Shown: one piece after another, positions 1-9,129 of the stretch
Position numbering within the stretch: the stretch's first letter is position 1
Layout of the letters: each line of letters begins with the position of its first letter
From: an uncultured bacterium
GTDB taxonomy: Bacteria > Bacillota_I > Bacilli_A > RF39 > UBA660
DNA: 64,000 nt
Assembly (NCBI GenBank): GCA_946560065.1
Contig: CAMNUE010000003.1
Coordinates: 105,249-169,248, forward strand
Direction of reading: 5' to 3'
Notes under the pieces: generated by a model
The model's input: the letters and a program-made list of their open reading frames with translations, nothing else
Told to the model about the DNA's origin: nothing
Database searches by the model: none
Program-made: the position numbers and the translations under genes

Positions 1-596
1 TCTTTTTCTGGCGGATAAATTCTTAGGTATGCACCTATGAAATATAGATAGATAAAGTTATATAGTGAATATCCATCATTTGAGAAGAATTCTCCACCAG
101 TCGAAGCAGGAATAATACTAAATATAATAAAACACACTAATAGTAATATTCTATATGCTTTCTTATCTAGGCTTTTAATAAATCTATTTAAAAATGGGCT
201 CAGACAATATAGTATTAGATAATTTTTAAGAAACCAGTAATTATCTATACCAATTGGAGCAAGTTCTTTTAATAATTGAGTCTTTGATATAGATGTCCAA
301 CTGAATAGTAAAAAAATGCAAACAATTACAACTCTATAGAACCAACTACTGTTTATGATTCTCCATAGATTGGATTGCTTAAAAGTTGTCTTTGATTGAT
401 AATACCCTGTTAATAAAACATAGGAATTTACATGAATACAGATTAAAAATAACATCAAATTATAAAATAAGAGTGTGAAGCTATTATTAACTCCTCTTAG
501 TGTTATATTTATAATTACATGCCATAAAACTATGAAGAACATTGAAATTATACGCATTAATTCATGATTAGAATTCTTTGTTTTTGCAGAACTCAT
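1..596 (-). CDS. Acyltransferase-3 family membrane protein, C-terminus cut by window edge
   Basis: My translation of this edge frame gives 198 codons from ATG at 594-596, running off position 1. The start has a ribosome site, AAGGGAG, upstream. The N-terminus carries the acyltransferase-3 hallmark (NHELMRIISMFFIVLWHV), in which an Arg before the first membrane helix is followed by a His in the helix. At least four more hydrophobic segments follow. Family members O-acylate (often O-acetylate) cell-surface sugars from the membrane. It is the last visible gene of the polysaccharide locus and is separated from its neighbour by a terminator, so it is probably transcribed alone. It resembles the intact acyltransferase at 9130-10197 in type. 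Acyl donor and acceptor cannot be told. Confidence 0.8.
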   Translation of the reverse strand, partial: MSSAKTKNSNHELMRIISMFFIVLWHVIINITLRGVNNSFTLLFYNLMLFLICIHVNSYVLLTGYYQSKTTFKQSNLWRIINSSWFYRVVIVCIFLLFSWTSISKTQLLKELAPIGIDNYWFLKNYLILYCLSPFLNRFIKSLDKKAYRILLLVCFIIFSIIPASTGGEFFSNDGYSLYNFIYLYFIGAYLRIYPPEK

Positions 597-654
597 ACTT
601 ATTTTCACTCCCTTATATTTTTAAGTTACTAAATATATAGTATAAAATTCCATA

Positions 655-691
655 AAAAAAAGCAATAAATTAATTTTATAATTGCTTTTTT
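655..691 (-). terminator. Rho-independent terminator
   Basis: The inverted repeat AGCAAT/ATTGCT, extended by A/T runs on both sides, gives a long A/U-flanked stem ending in a T tract on the minus strand. It lies just downstream of the gene ending at 738 and could also work on the plus strand. Confidence 0.75.
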
Positions 692-737
692 ATTAAAAGT
701 CTATGCTTTGTATTTTACACTTTAAAATATTGTTTTA

Positions 738-1646
738 TTATAGTAGGTCAGCATTTATACTTTTCAGACTTTCTTTTACGCTTTTCGAATATTTTTTTCT
801 AAATTTAGTATATTCATTTAGAATTAGCTTTTTATTTTTCTTAACTTCTAATATTTTGTCTTTAATTTCATTGATATCATCATCACTCTTCATGACTAAG
901 TGTTTTTTCAAAATCTCATTTGAATCAAAGAAGTCAGTATTTCCAACAATACATGGTATTCCTTTATCCATACTTTCTAATATTAATGGATAACTTATTC
1001 CACAAAAGTTTACATAAAGATTTATTTCGTTATTGCTTATGACATCTCTCATACTTTTTTCTTTAATCATTTTTATGTTGAAGTCTTTACAAAACTTTCT
1101 TACTGGTTTAATTGGGTTATATAATCTAACTTCCCTATAATCAGTAAAAGTTATGGCACTAAGTTCGTTTACTATTCCAGAATAATAATCATCTGATTCT
1201 GCAATAATTCCAATTGTTTCTCCAGGACATTTTTCTTGTTCATCAATATCTAGTTGAATATATTTGAATTTGTACTTAGGCTCAAAAATTTGATATGTAG
1301 CTTTATTTAGACAATAAACATTTTTTATTATACCGATTTCCATATATTTTAAAATAAGTAATGCTTCACTTGATTTATCAAAATCGGAAAATTCTGATAC
1401 TGAATATTCAAATATAACACTTATATTAACTTTTTTTGGTAACATATTTAATAACAAATAATTTGTTTTAGTTAGATTAAAAAATATAATATTAGTTTCC
1501 TCTTCTATTTCTTTAGAAATTTTTTCTAATATTTTAATATCTTCCTCTTCTTTTAAATAAATTATATTTTCTTTACCAAAGCAATGCTTTAATGCTTCAC
1601 AATAGTCAGATGTTTCATGGACAATTACTTTATTAACTTTACTCAT
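738..1646 (-). CDS. Degenerate GT4-like glycosyltransferase, paralogue of the C-terminal half of its neighbour
   Basis: 302 aa. I prefer ATG at 1644-1646 because GAGG precedes it at about 9 nt; the longer frame would begin with a GTG lying against that same ribosome site. The gene overlaps the upstream gene's stop by 8 bp (ATGAGTAA), which suggests translational coupling. The C-terminal third matches that neighbour: INLYVNFCGISYPLILESMD here against INLYVTYSECAPMLPLESFY there, and both then read PCIVGN or PCITGN. This is the sugar-nucleotide-binding region of GT-B fold enzymes, but the usual E-x7-E pair is only half kept. The N-terminal half has no motif I recognise. It may be a partner or accessory glycosyltransferase; activity is uncertain. 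Confidence 0.6.
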   Translation of the reverse strand: MSKVNKVIVHETSDYCEALKHCFGKENIIYLKEEEDIKILEKISKEIEEETNIIFFNLTKTNYLLLNMLPKKVNISVIFEYSVSEFSDFDKSSEALLILKYMEIGIIKNVYCLNKATYQIFEPKYKFKYIQLDIDEQEKCPGETIGIIAESDDYYSGIVNELSAITFTDYREVRLYNPIKPVRKFCKDFNIKMIKEKSMRDVISNNEINLYVNFCGISYPLILESMDKGIPCIVGNTDFFDSNEILKKHLVMKSDDDINEIKDKILEVKKNKKLILNEYTKFRKKYSKSVKESLKSINADLL

Positions 1647-3459
1647 TTCTATCATCCTCACTATTTATAAATTTTTTTACTAATCTTTGTCCTTCTTTTA
1701 AATTGTCTTCACTAAACTTTTCATAAAGTGATAGGACTTTATCGGTATTTTTTAAACAATTATCAATTGTCTCTTTTATATCAATTGGATTATTTTCATT
1801 ATTAACTACTAAGTATTTTTCTAATTCAGTACCTTTGAAGTAATGATGATTATTTCCTGTTATACAAGGAACGTCAACATAAAAACTTTCTAGAGGAAGC
1901 ATTGGAGCACATTCTGAATATGTTACATATAGGTTGATATCACATTCGCTCATTCTTTGAATTAATTCTGCTCTTGGTATAGCTTTCTCTACTCCATCTG
2001 TCTCTATTCCTAAAATGTACATAAAGTCTTCTGCAACTTCAGATTTTGGAACGATGTCAACAATAATCTTTTTCTTACCTTTTAAAGAATTATTCATTAA
2101 AGTAATGGCTCCTAGACTTGAAAAGACATTCTTACGCCAGTTTCTCGTTTGAACTGCATAAACACCAACTCTAAGTTCATCTTGTTTCTTTTTTGTCTTT
2201 TTTATATCGAAGTCAATGTTTACTAAATTTCTTAAGAAAGTAGTATTGCACTTTTTATCTTTATAAAATTCTATAAGACTTTCTTTACAAAAGGCCATTT
2301 CACTAACGATACCTTTTTTCTCTAAATTATAGATGATATTGTTCATTTCCCAACCGTATTCATCTAGATATTGAGAGTGACTTCCGTGGAAGTAAGTTTT
2401 TACTATAACTCCATTTTTATGTAACTTTATGGCTAGTTCTTTCCAACCAATACAAAATCCACTGAAGATTATTTCTTTAATTCCATTTTCTAGAATTGCA
2501 TCTTTAACCATATTAATTTCCTTTTGAGAAATTAGTTCTCCACATGGAATACTATTCTCAAATAATTCTATTGTAGCATTTGAAACTCCAGTCCACTCTG
2601 GGTTATGAAAGGCTACATAATACTCACCTTTATTTTTTGCAATATCTTCTAAAGCACTCTTTACTAGATTTTGATGTTTTTGATTATTTTTCTTCTTAAA
2701 CTTTTTATATTTTAGTAATGGTGTTAGTAAAAATATTAAAATTCTTTTTACTAATCTGAATAGTTTGAATAAGCCTTTTGAAATTGATTTACCAAAGATA
2801 GTTATTGTTAGATTTTTTAAATGGCCTTTTGGAGTGATATAGTCATAATGTATATAATTTTTTACTCTTGTGTTGACTGTTTTAGATTTTGTACAACCAT
2901 CATATGAGTATGGGAAAAAATAATCCTTTCCATATACTGTTATGTCATGTTGTAAATGCTGAGTGTTTGTATCCTGTTGATTAAAATCAGTTAAGATTTC
3001 TTTTAGCATTATCGGTAAATCTAAATAGAATCCATTATGTTTACCTTTATCAAAGTCTTTGATAAACTTCTTGTATAATGCTGTTGCTAGGAAACTTTTT
3101 TCCTTTTCTTCGTACCAAATTGTTGGATTGATATTGTGTCTTTCATCAATTCCTAAGAAGGAGGAACTCTCCTCCATTAGGTCTTTTATATCTTTAATTA
3201 ACTCAAGATTCTTATCTACGTAGATACCACCATATTTGTAAATAGCATAAATTTCTATGAAAACTTTTTGTAAACCAAAAATGTTAGTGGCTTGAACTTT
3301 TTTTGCAATTTCCTCGTCAATACTATTTAAGTCATTAACACTCCATATTTTTAATTCAAAATCAGGAGATAAATTATTTTTCCAACTGTCTAGACATTTA
3401 TTACTAAAACTTGGAATATTTGATTCTTCTTCGACAAAATAATGAATATACTTAGTCAT
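1639..3459 (-). CDS. Two-domain glycosyltransferase (GT32-like plus GT4-like)
   Basis: 606 aa. Residues 1 to about 215 resemble the Gly_transf_sug (GT32, DXD) family: an opening like MTKYIHYFV, then YAIYKYGGIYVDKNLEL, the place where the metal-binding DXD normally sits. Here it reads D82-K-N84, so the second Asp is Asn. A basic linker rich in Lys follows. Residues about 275-606 form a GT-B-type domain with ECAPMLPLESFYVDVPCITG near the end, matching the E-x7-E donor-binding motif. It probably adds one or two sugars to the lipid-linked polysaccharide on the inner membrane face. It starts 21 bp downstream of the FAD enzyme gene, after AAAGGAG, and overlaps the next gene by 8 bp. Confidence 0.75.
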   Translation of the reverse strand: MTKYIHYFVEEESNIPSFSNKCLDSWKNNLSPDFELKIWSVNDLNSIDEEIAKKVQATNIFGLQKVFIEIYAIYKYGGIYVDKNLELIKDIKDLMEESSSFLGIDERHNINPTIWYEEKEKSFLATALYKKFIKDFDKGKHNGFYLDLPIMLKEILTDFNQQDTNTQHLQHDITVYGKDYFFPYSYDGCTKSKTVNTRVKNYIHYDYITPKGHLKNLTITIFGKSISKGLFKLFRLVKRILIFLLTPLLKYKKFKKKNNQKHQNLVKSALEDIAKNKGEYYVAFHNPEWTGVSNATIELFENSIPCGELISQKEINMVKDAILENGIKEIIFSGFCIGWKELAIKLHKNGVIVKTYFHGSHSQYLDEYGWEMNNIIYNLEKKGIVSEMAFCKESLIEFYKDKKCNTTFLRNLVNIDFDIKKTKKKQDELRVGVYAVQTRNWRKNVFSSLGAITLMNNSLKGKKKIIVDIVPKSEVAEDFMYILGIETDGVEKAIPRAELIQRMSECDINLYVTYSECAPMLPLESFYVDVPCITGNNHHYFKGTELEKYLVVNNENNPIDIKETIDNCLKNTDKVLSLYEKFSEDNLKEGQRLVKKFINSEDDRNE

Positions 3460-3479
3460 TAATTAATCTCCTTTCTTCT

Positions 3480-4757
3480 TTATTTTTGTGATATCTTTTC
3501 AAATAATTCTTTAGCTTGAAGCATACAATCCTCCATAGAACAGTATGTCCATGCTCCATATCGTCCGATACTATAAATATTATCTTCAGATAGTTTCTCG
3601 AAAGTTTCTCTTACTTTTTTGTCAGTATTATTTTCAATATGAACGTATGCTGGACTCATGATTATTGACTCATGGTCAATTAGCTTCATATCTTTATCAA
3701 TAATTTCTTGTTTTTCTAGATTTTCTAATGTTAATTTAAGCTGTTTTTCTATTTCTTCTTCAGTTATTACTGTATCTTTATCATAACCTATCTCAATATA
3801 CATACTTAATTTATCAGCTGATAAAATGTTGTCATAGAATCCGATACGGTAGTAGTTACATTCTTTACTTGGAATGTACATCCAATGTTCTTTTTGTAAT
3901 TTTGATTTTTTATCAAATCCTAGATTGAAAACTAATACCTGGTTGTATGATAGCTCATCTTTTAGAGAATGTAATTCTTGATTATCAAATAATTCTAAGA
4001 ACTGATTTAGTGGAGATGAGTTAACTAAATACTCATATTCAATATTATCTCCTTTATCTGTTGTAGCTATTTTATTTTTTAAGTCTATAGACACTATTTT
4101 CGTATTTAACATTATATTTTTCTCATCCAAATTATCATGAAGAATTTTGATAAATGTTTCTGCACCATGTTTTGGGTACAAGAATGAATTATTATATGAA
4201 ATATCTTTCGAATTTCTCATATTATTAATAATTTGTTCTTTGTCGGCGTATGGAAAAAATCTTCCCATTGCATCTTCATCAAGTTTTCTTAAATCTATAG
4301 CATATAATTTTTCATTATATGGTTTTAGGAATTTCTCAGTAATAGATTTACCAAATTTTCCATACAGCATTTCTAAGAAACTGTCATATTTTTCTTTTTC
4401 CTCTTTATTGAATAAATCGTATAAACAGTCAATAAACTCTTCTTTCTCTAACTGATGAATGTTAGTTTGGAATGGATAATCTATTAATAAATTTTTGTCA
4501 TATAGTATTTTAGTGCATTTATCTTGGGTTACTATTTCATCCTTTGGTACTTTATCTAAAAATTTCTTTTTAAATTCTTCTGTTTTGAAATGGAAGAAAT
4601 GACCTGCATAATCCCAAACGAATCCATTCCTTTCTGTTGTTCGACAATACCCCCCTACTTTATTATCTTTTTCAACTATTAGGTAATCTTCTTTTGCATA
4701 ATTTGCAAATGTCAAATTAGAAATTCCTGCTCCTATTAATAAATATTTTACTCTCAT
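3480..4757 (-). CDS. FAD-dependent amine-oxidase-superfamily enzyme, UDP-galactopyranose mutase-like
   Basis: 425 aa. The N-terminus has a Rossmann dinucleotide-binding motif (LLIGAGISNL) followed by VGGYCRTTERNGFVWDYAGH, the typical second FAD contact of the amine oxidase, protoporphyrinogen oxidase and UDP-galactopyranose mutase group. GHFFHF resembles the GPHIFH stretch of UDP-galactopyranose mutases. The middle motif ITEKFLKPYNEKLY also fits these polysaccharide-locus oxidoreductases. It is longer than classical mutases (about 370 aa). In this context it may make a furanose donor or otherwise isomerise a nucleotide sugar; that is inference. It starts 2 bp after its upstream neighbour's stop, with a strong AAGGAGG site, so it is in the same transcript. 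Confidence 0.65.
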   Translation of the reverse strand: MRVKYLLIGAGISNLTFANYAKEDYLIVEKDNKVGGYCRTTERNGFVWDYAGHFFHFKTEEFKKKFLDKVPKDEIVTQDKCTKILYDKNLLIDYPFQTNIHQLEKEEFIDCLYDLFNKEEKEKYDSFLEMLYGKFGKSITEKFLKPYNEKLYAIDLRKLDEDAMGRFFPYADKEQIINNMRNSKDISYNNSFLYPKHGAETFIKILHDNLDEKNIMLNTKIVSIDLKNKIATTDKGDNIEYEYLVNSSPLNQFLELFDNQELHSLKDELSYNQVLVFNLGFDKKSKLQKEHWMYIPSKECNYYRIGFYDNILSADKLSMYIEIGYDKDTVITEEEIEKQLKLTLENLEKQEIIDKDMKLIDHESIIMSPAYVHIENNTDKKVRETFEKLSEDNIYSIGRYGAWTYCSMEDCMLQAKELFEKISQK

Positions 4758-4759
4758 TT

Positions 4760-7336
4760 TTACCTCCTTATTAGTTTACTTATTTTATTAATAAATCCAC
4801 TCATCCAAATTAGGTGTCCATTTGTCTTACGATGTAATTTTACTTTTCTACCTGCTATTGCTGGATTATTGTAGAATGATTCGTATTTTTTGAATTGCTT
4901 TTCAAAAGATACGAAATTTTTGTTATCTTTGAATAATTCTGTTGTCAATTCGTATTGTCTTTTGCACATTGGAACGATGATACAATTTTTTAAATAATTT
5001 TGTTTACTTACTGATAATTTTGCTTCTTGTTTTGTATATTCGTCAACAATTCTTAAACATACTTTTTCGTGATGTTTTATATTCTTTTTATAAGATTCTT
5101 TAGAAATTGATTGTCCTTGTCTTCCTAAATAGTAGTTATAAATATCCAAAGGATAGTATGAAACTGTTTTAGCGTTTATATAACCAATTAAATTGTATTC
5201 CATATCTACATAGAAGCAATGTTCATCTATCTTAAAATTAGCATTTTTTAAAACTTCTGTCTTATAAGTACTTGTTGGTAGTAATGGCCCAAACATTATG
5301 AATCCATATTCATTTCCGTTATAGTACATATTGTCCATATCGTACACTGCTCCTGGAGTTAAATTAGGATAGAAGCGACATGGATTATAGACTGCAGTGA
5401 TTGCAAAGTCTTCAATGTAGTTAGATAAAACAATATCACTATCTTCATTTTTTAAGTGTTCCATCAATTTGTCTAAATTCTCTGTTAGATAGTAATCATC
5501 ACCATCCATAAGTCTAAAATATTTACCTGTTGCTAGTTCAATACCTTTATTAATTGTTGAACCATGTCCACCATTTTCTTTATCAATTACTCTTACTATT
5601 GGATTTTTTCCATTATAGTCATTTAATAGTTCGTTACTTTTTTCTAATGTGTTGTCTTTTGAACCATCATTTACAATGATTATTTCTAAATCTTCAGCGT
5701 ATTTTGATCTTAGAAGACTTTTTACTCCACCTTTAATATACTTTCCAACATTATATGACGGAATTATGATTGATAATAAAGGATTCTTTTTAAGAGAAGG
5801 AACCTCTATCTTTTCTACTTCTGTAAATTTTTTGATTGTTTCCATATCTTTTTTGATTGAATAATCATAGCTACATGTTTTCATAACTGATTCATGCATT
5901 TTTTTGGATAGTGTTTTAAATGTTTTTGGTTCATTATATAATTTCTCGATTAAATCTGCATATTCTTTAATATTTTCTGTTTCACAGAATGTTCCTAAGC
6001 CTTCATCAATGTATTCACATGTTCCTACATCTTTTGAACTTATTACTACGCATCCTGACATGGCTGCTTCACAGGAAGATACTGCTTGTGTATCAAACCG
6101 TGTTGCGAACAAACCAATTCCATTTTCTGCATGCATTTTTCTTATCTCTTCATGAGTTAAGAATTTTTTGTAAATGTGAACATTGGGGAAATCTTTAATA
6201 GGAAGTACTAATTTTTCATGGATGTTACCGTCTCCATAAATTGAGAACTCCATATCTTTAAAGCATTCTCTTTTACTTAGTTCTAAAATTACTCTTACAT
6301 CTATATCAATTGAATAAGTATTTAAATCATCAAATTTTCTTAAAATGAATACTTTTTTTCTTAAATTTTCATCTTTTTCTTGATATGGAAATTGATTTTC
6401 GTCTATAAAACATGGTATTACTTCGGAATTATTATATTTTATACCAATAATTCTTTCACTCATTTCTTTAGCCCAGTTAGAGACAAAAACAAATTTTACA
6501 TTTGGTAAGTCATTATATTTTTTAATATAGTAATCTCTTATTTCATAGGTACTTGTCATTATCTCTGGAACTTGATAGTCATTTGTGAAGTAAGGTTGTC
6601 CAATTCTATCAAACACACGATATAAAGCATCTGTGCCATGCGAATATAAAATTATTTGAGTTTCTGATAAATCTTGTGGTTCTAATAATTGAAAATAAGC
6701 TGGGTCAAAAAAGTGAACCAATATTTTGTCATATTTCTTTTCTTGTAATAAATTTCTAATTTGATTGTATCCCGTTCTAATATATTCAACATCTTCAAAT
6801 GATGAAAATTCTGTTTTATCAATATATTCTCTATTGACTACAGCAACATCAACTTGCATTTTACTTTTTTTGTACTCTAAAACTCTAGAATGAATAAATG
6901 AAAATAAATATTTATTTTTTTGTAATGGATAACCAGGACATATTAGCAAGATATTACCAGAAAAATATTTTTCTATTTTCTTTTCTTCTTTTTCTAAATC
7001 AACTTCTAAACAATCTATTTCTAATGTTGACTTTGGTAATATTGATATTCCTATATATACTTTAGAAGGTAAATTATTAAGATATGCATCGTCATTTATA
7101 TCGACAGATTGAATAACTCTTAATCTCCTACTTAATACTTTTATAGTAGCATTTTCTATAGCATTTAGATTGCCTTTTGAATTGATACGTAATTTCTTAT
7201 CACTACTTTTAAAAGATTTTAAAAATATAATTTTTTCTTTTTTATCTGAATTATTTGTAACAATTAGTTTATTTTTATCTTTTTTTAATGATACATTTAA
7301 CGATGTTTTAATAATTTTTTTTCCAAGTATATTCAT
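4760..7336 (-). CDS. Bifunctional glycosyltransferase (GT4 plus GT2)
   Basis: 858 aa. About 120 residues of beta-rich N-terminus come first. Then comes a GT4 domain (about 125-490), beginning ILLICPGYPLQ and containing IGLFATRFDTQAVSSCEAAMSG, the donor-binding loop region. From about residue 515 a GT2 domain begins (LLSIIIPSYNVGKYIKGGVK), with VNDGSKDNT and the DXD metal site DGDD. The C-terminal tail is basic and resembles those of teichoic-acid-type polymerising transferases. The protein probably adds two successive residues of the exported polymer at the cytoplasmic membrane face. It lies 5 bp downstream of the ABC exporter ATPase and shares its transcript. Specificity cannot be read. Confidence 0.8.
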   Translation of the reverse strand: MNILGKKIIKTSLNVSLKKDKNKLIVTNNSDKKEKIIFLKSFKSSDKKLRINSKGNLNAIENATIKVLSRRLRVIQSVDINDDAYLNNLPSKVYIGISILPKSTLEIDCLEVDLEKEEKKIEKYFSGNILLICPGYPLQKNKYLFSFIHSRVLEYKKSKMQVDVAVVNREYIDKTEFSSFEDVEYIRTGYNQIRNLLQEKKYDKILVHFFDPAYFQLLEPQDLSETQIILYSHGTDALYRVFDRIGQPYFTNDYQVPEIMTSTYEIRDYYIKKYNDLPNVKFVFVSNWAKEMSERIIGIKYNNSEVIPCFIDENQFPYQEKDENLRKKVFILRKFDDLNTYSIDIDVRVILELSKRECFKDMEFSIYGDGNIHEKLVLPIKDFPNVHIYKKFLTHEEIRKMHAENGIGLFATRFDTQAVSSCEAAMSGCVVISSKDVGTCEYIDEGLGTFCETENIKEYADLIEKLYNEPKTFKTLSKKMHESVMKTCSYDYSIKKDMETIKKFTEVEKIEVPSLKKNPLLSIIIPSYNVGKYIKGGVKSLLRSKYAEDLEIIIVNDGSKDNTLEKSNELLNDYNGKNPIVRVIDKENGGHGSTINKGIELATGKYFRLMDGDDYYLTENLDKLMEHLKNEDSDIVLSNYIEDFAITAVYNPCRFYPNLTPGAVYDMDNMYYNGNEYGFIMFGPLLPTSTYKTEVLKNANFKIDEHCFYVDMEYNLIGYINAKTVSYYPLDIYNYYLGRQGQSISKESYKKNIKHHEKVCLRIVDEYTKQEAKLSVSKQNYLKNCIIVPMCKRQYELTTELFKDNKNFVSFEKQFKKYESFYNNPAIAGRKVKLHRKTNGHLIWMSGFINKISKLIRR

Positions 7337-7341
7337 ATTTA

Positions 7342-8181
7342 TTACTCCTTACCGCTCTTATTTTTTTTCTTGCTCTTATTTTTTTTATTTTCTTGAACTC
7401 TCTTTTGGGCCTCTTCAAGAGTTTCGCCCATCTGGTAATAATAGTAAGAATCAATAACCTCCTCTGGCTCCCCTATCATTTTTATTTGACCATGTTCAAG
7501 CCATACTACTTTTGTGCATAGTTCTCTGATACTTTCTAATGAGTGAGAAACATATAGTACTGTAGTTCCTCCATTAATCATACTCATCATTTTATTACGA
7601 CTTTTCTCTTGAAATTTTATATCACCAACAGATAGTATTTCATCGACTATAAGAACTTCAGGATCAACTATTGTTGCGATTGAGAAGGCTAATTTGGCAA
7701 TCATCCCTGATGAATAATTTTTTATTGGTACATCAAGAAAATCTATAAGTTCTGAAAACTCTACTATTTCATCAAATTTAGTATCGATAAATTCTTTGGA
7801 GTATCCTAGAACTGCACCGTTTAAATAAATATTTTCTCTTGCTGTTAATTCAGAATCAAAACCAGCACCTAGCTCTATCATTGGAGCAATTGAGCCATTA
7901 ACTGTTACTTTACCTTTTGTTGGTTTCATTACACCGCTAACTATTTTTAAAAGAGTTGATTTTCCTGCTCCATTGCTACCAATTAGTCCAACAACTTCTC
8001 CCTTTTCAACATGAAATCCGACATTGCTTAAGGCATAAAAATATTCTTTGTCTTTGCCTTTATTTTTTTGTTTTGCTTTTCTTATTTTTGGATCTAGTAA
8101 ATCTACAAATAGTTGTTTAAAGGAAAAACCTTTATCTATTCCCATTTTAAAACGCATTGTTACATTATCTATATTTATCAT
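7342..8181 (-). CDS. tagH: Polysaccharide/teichoic acid ABC exporter, ATPase subunit
   Basis: 279 aa. The ABC ATPase has Walker A GSNGAGKST at 68-76, the signature as YSSGM, Walker B VLIVDEILSVGD and a switch His in YVSHS. The insertion between strand 1 and the Walker A, and the ELGAGFDSELTARENIYLNG stretch, are typical of the TagH/Wzt/RfbE subgroup, which powers export of lipid-linked polymers. The tail is a short Lys-rich extension (NKKNKSKKKNKS) rather than the large carbohydrate-binding domain of Wzt. It follows the permease gene by 11 bp with GGAGGG upstream. The pair should flip undecaprenyl-linked polysaccharide across the membrane. The symbol is by family resemblance only. Confidence 0.88.
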   Translation of the reverse strand: MINIDNVTMRFKMGIDKGFSFKQLFVDLLDPKIRKAKQKNKGKDKEYFYALSNVGFHVEKGEVVGLIGSNGAGKSTLLKIVSGVMKPTKGKVTVNGSIAPMIELGAGFDSELTARENIYLNGAVLGYSKEFIDTKFDEIVEFSELIDFLDVPIKNYSSGMIAKLAFSIATIVDPEVLIVDEILSVGDIKFQEKSRNKMMSMINGGTTVLYVSHSLESIRELCTKVVWLEHGQIKMIGEPEEVIDSYYYYQMGETLEEAQKRVQENKKNKSKKKNKSGKE

Positions 8182-8192
8182 TTTGTTCCCTC

Positions 8193-8984
8193 CTATGCGT
8201 AGTAAATAAAGTCATCTTGGTGACGTTTAAATACTATTGCTCCTACTATTAAAGCTAAAACTCCATATGCTACCATTAGTATTAAATTCATTGCTGATGG
8301 ACAGTTTCCATATAGAATAATATCTCTAGCACCATTTATGTATATGTATAATGGATTTAATCTAAATATTTTTTGTAGAGCATCTGGAACTATTGAAATG
8401 TCATAGAATAATGGTGTCGCATAAGTCCAGATAGTTAAGATAATACTATAAATATAGAACATATCTCTTAGGAAAACAGAGATTGTTGATAGGATAAAGC
8501 TTATTCCTACGGTAAATAAGAATCCAAATAGAAATATTAATGGTAATAAAAGGTAATACCATGAAATATGAGAGATTGTACCTGTAAATAAAATTACAGC
8601 GAATAAAGGAATCAATGTTAATAAGAAATTAATTCCACAAAATAGACATTTTGATAATGGAAAAATATATTTTGGTATATATACTTTTGTTAGTAAATTG
8701 AAATTAAATACTACTGATGTCATTCCATTATTTGTTGCTTCACTAAAATAATTAAACATTATAAAACCTATTTCATAGTACACAAGATAACTAACTCCTG
8801 GTACACTGAATCTGAACATCTTTGAAAATACAACTGCCATTACTAGCATCATTAGAATTGGATATAATAATGACCAAACTACTCCTAAAACACTTCTTTT
8901 GTATTTTACTTTGAAATCTCTTGATATAAGTTGTCGCATCAAGAATTGATACCTATTAAAATTTGCCATTATGTTTTTTAGCAT
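8193..8984 (-). CDS. tagG: Polysaccharide/teichoic acid ABC exporter, permease subunit
   Basis: 263 aa with six predicted membrane segments of the ABC-2 type. The N-terminus LISRDFKVKYKRSVLGVVWSLLYPILMML is the conserved amphipathic region of TagG/Wzm/RfbA permeases. It pairs with the ATPase gene 11 bp downstream. It has an ideal ribosome site (GGAGG, 8 nt spacing) and is preceded by a 145-bp gap, so it probably begins the transcript that runs down through the glycosyltransferases to about 738. Confidence 0.88.
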   Translation of the reverse strand: MLKNIMANFNRYQFLMRQLISRDFKVKYKRSVLGVVWSLLYPILMMLVMAVVFSKMFRFSVPGVSYLVYYEIGFIMFNYFSEATNNGMTSVVFNFNLLTKVYIPKYIFPLSKCLFCGINFLLTLIPLFAVILFTGTISHISWYYLLLPLIFLFGFLFTVGISFILSTISVFLRDMFYIYSIILTIWTYATPLFYDISIVPDALQKIFRLNPLYIYINGARDIILYGNCPSAMNLILMVAYGVLALIVGAIVFKRHQDDFIYYA

Positions 8985-9129
8985 CTTAATAACCTCCTAG
9001 TTATTGTTTATTTTTATTTTTTTAATCAAATTTTTTAATTCTATATCATTATTATCATAGCCTTAATCTTATTTTTGATTAACATCTTTTCAACGATTAT
9101 TATATAATAATTGCATTAAAATGTACAGT
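8985..9129 (-). promoter_or_regulatory. Intergenic region, probable start of the exporter-glycosyltransferase transcript
   Basis: This is the only sizeable gap in the minus-strand cluster between 12.2 and 1.6 kb. It is very AT-rich and holds a perfect 16-bp palindrome, ATTATTATATAATAAT (9096-9111), which contains a TATAAT on each strand. No convincing -35 box was seen, so the exact promoter is not fixed. Confidence 0.35.

Noticed and set aside
703..993. Plus-strand ORF of 96 codons
   Set aside because: Antisense to the glycosyltransferase-like gene; Phe/Leu/Ser-rich composition typical of shadows and no ribosome site.
9096..9111. 16-bp palindrome as an operator
   Set aside because: Made only of A and T in very AT-rich DNA; chance is a sufficient explanation.
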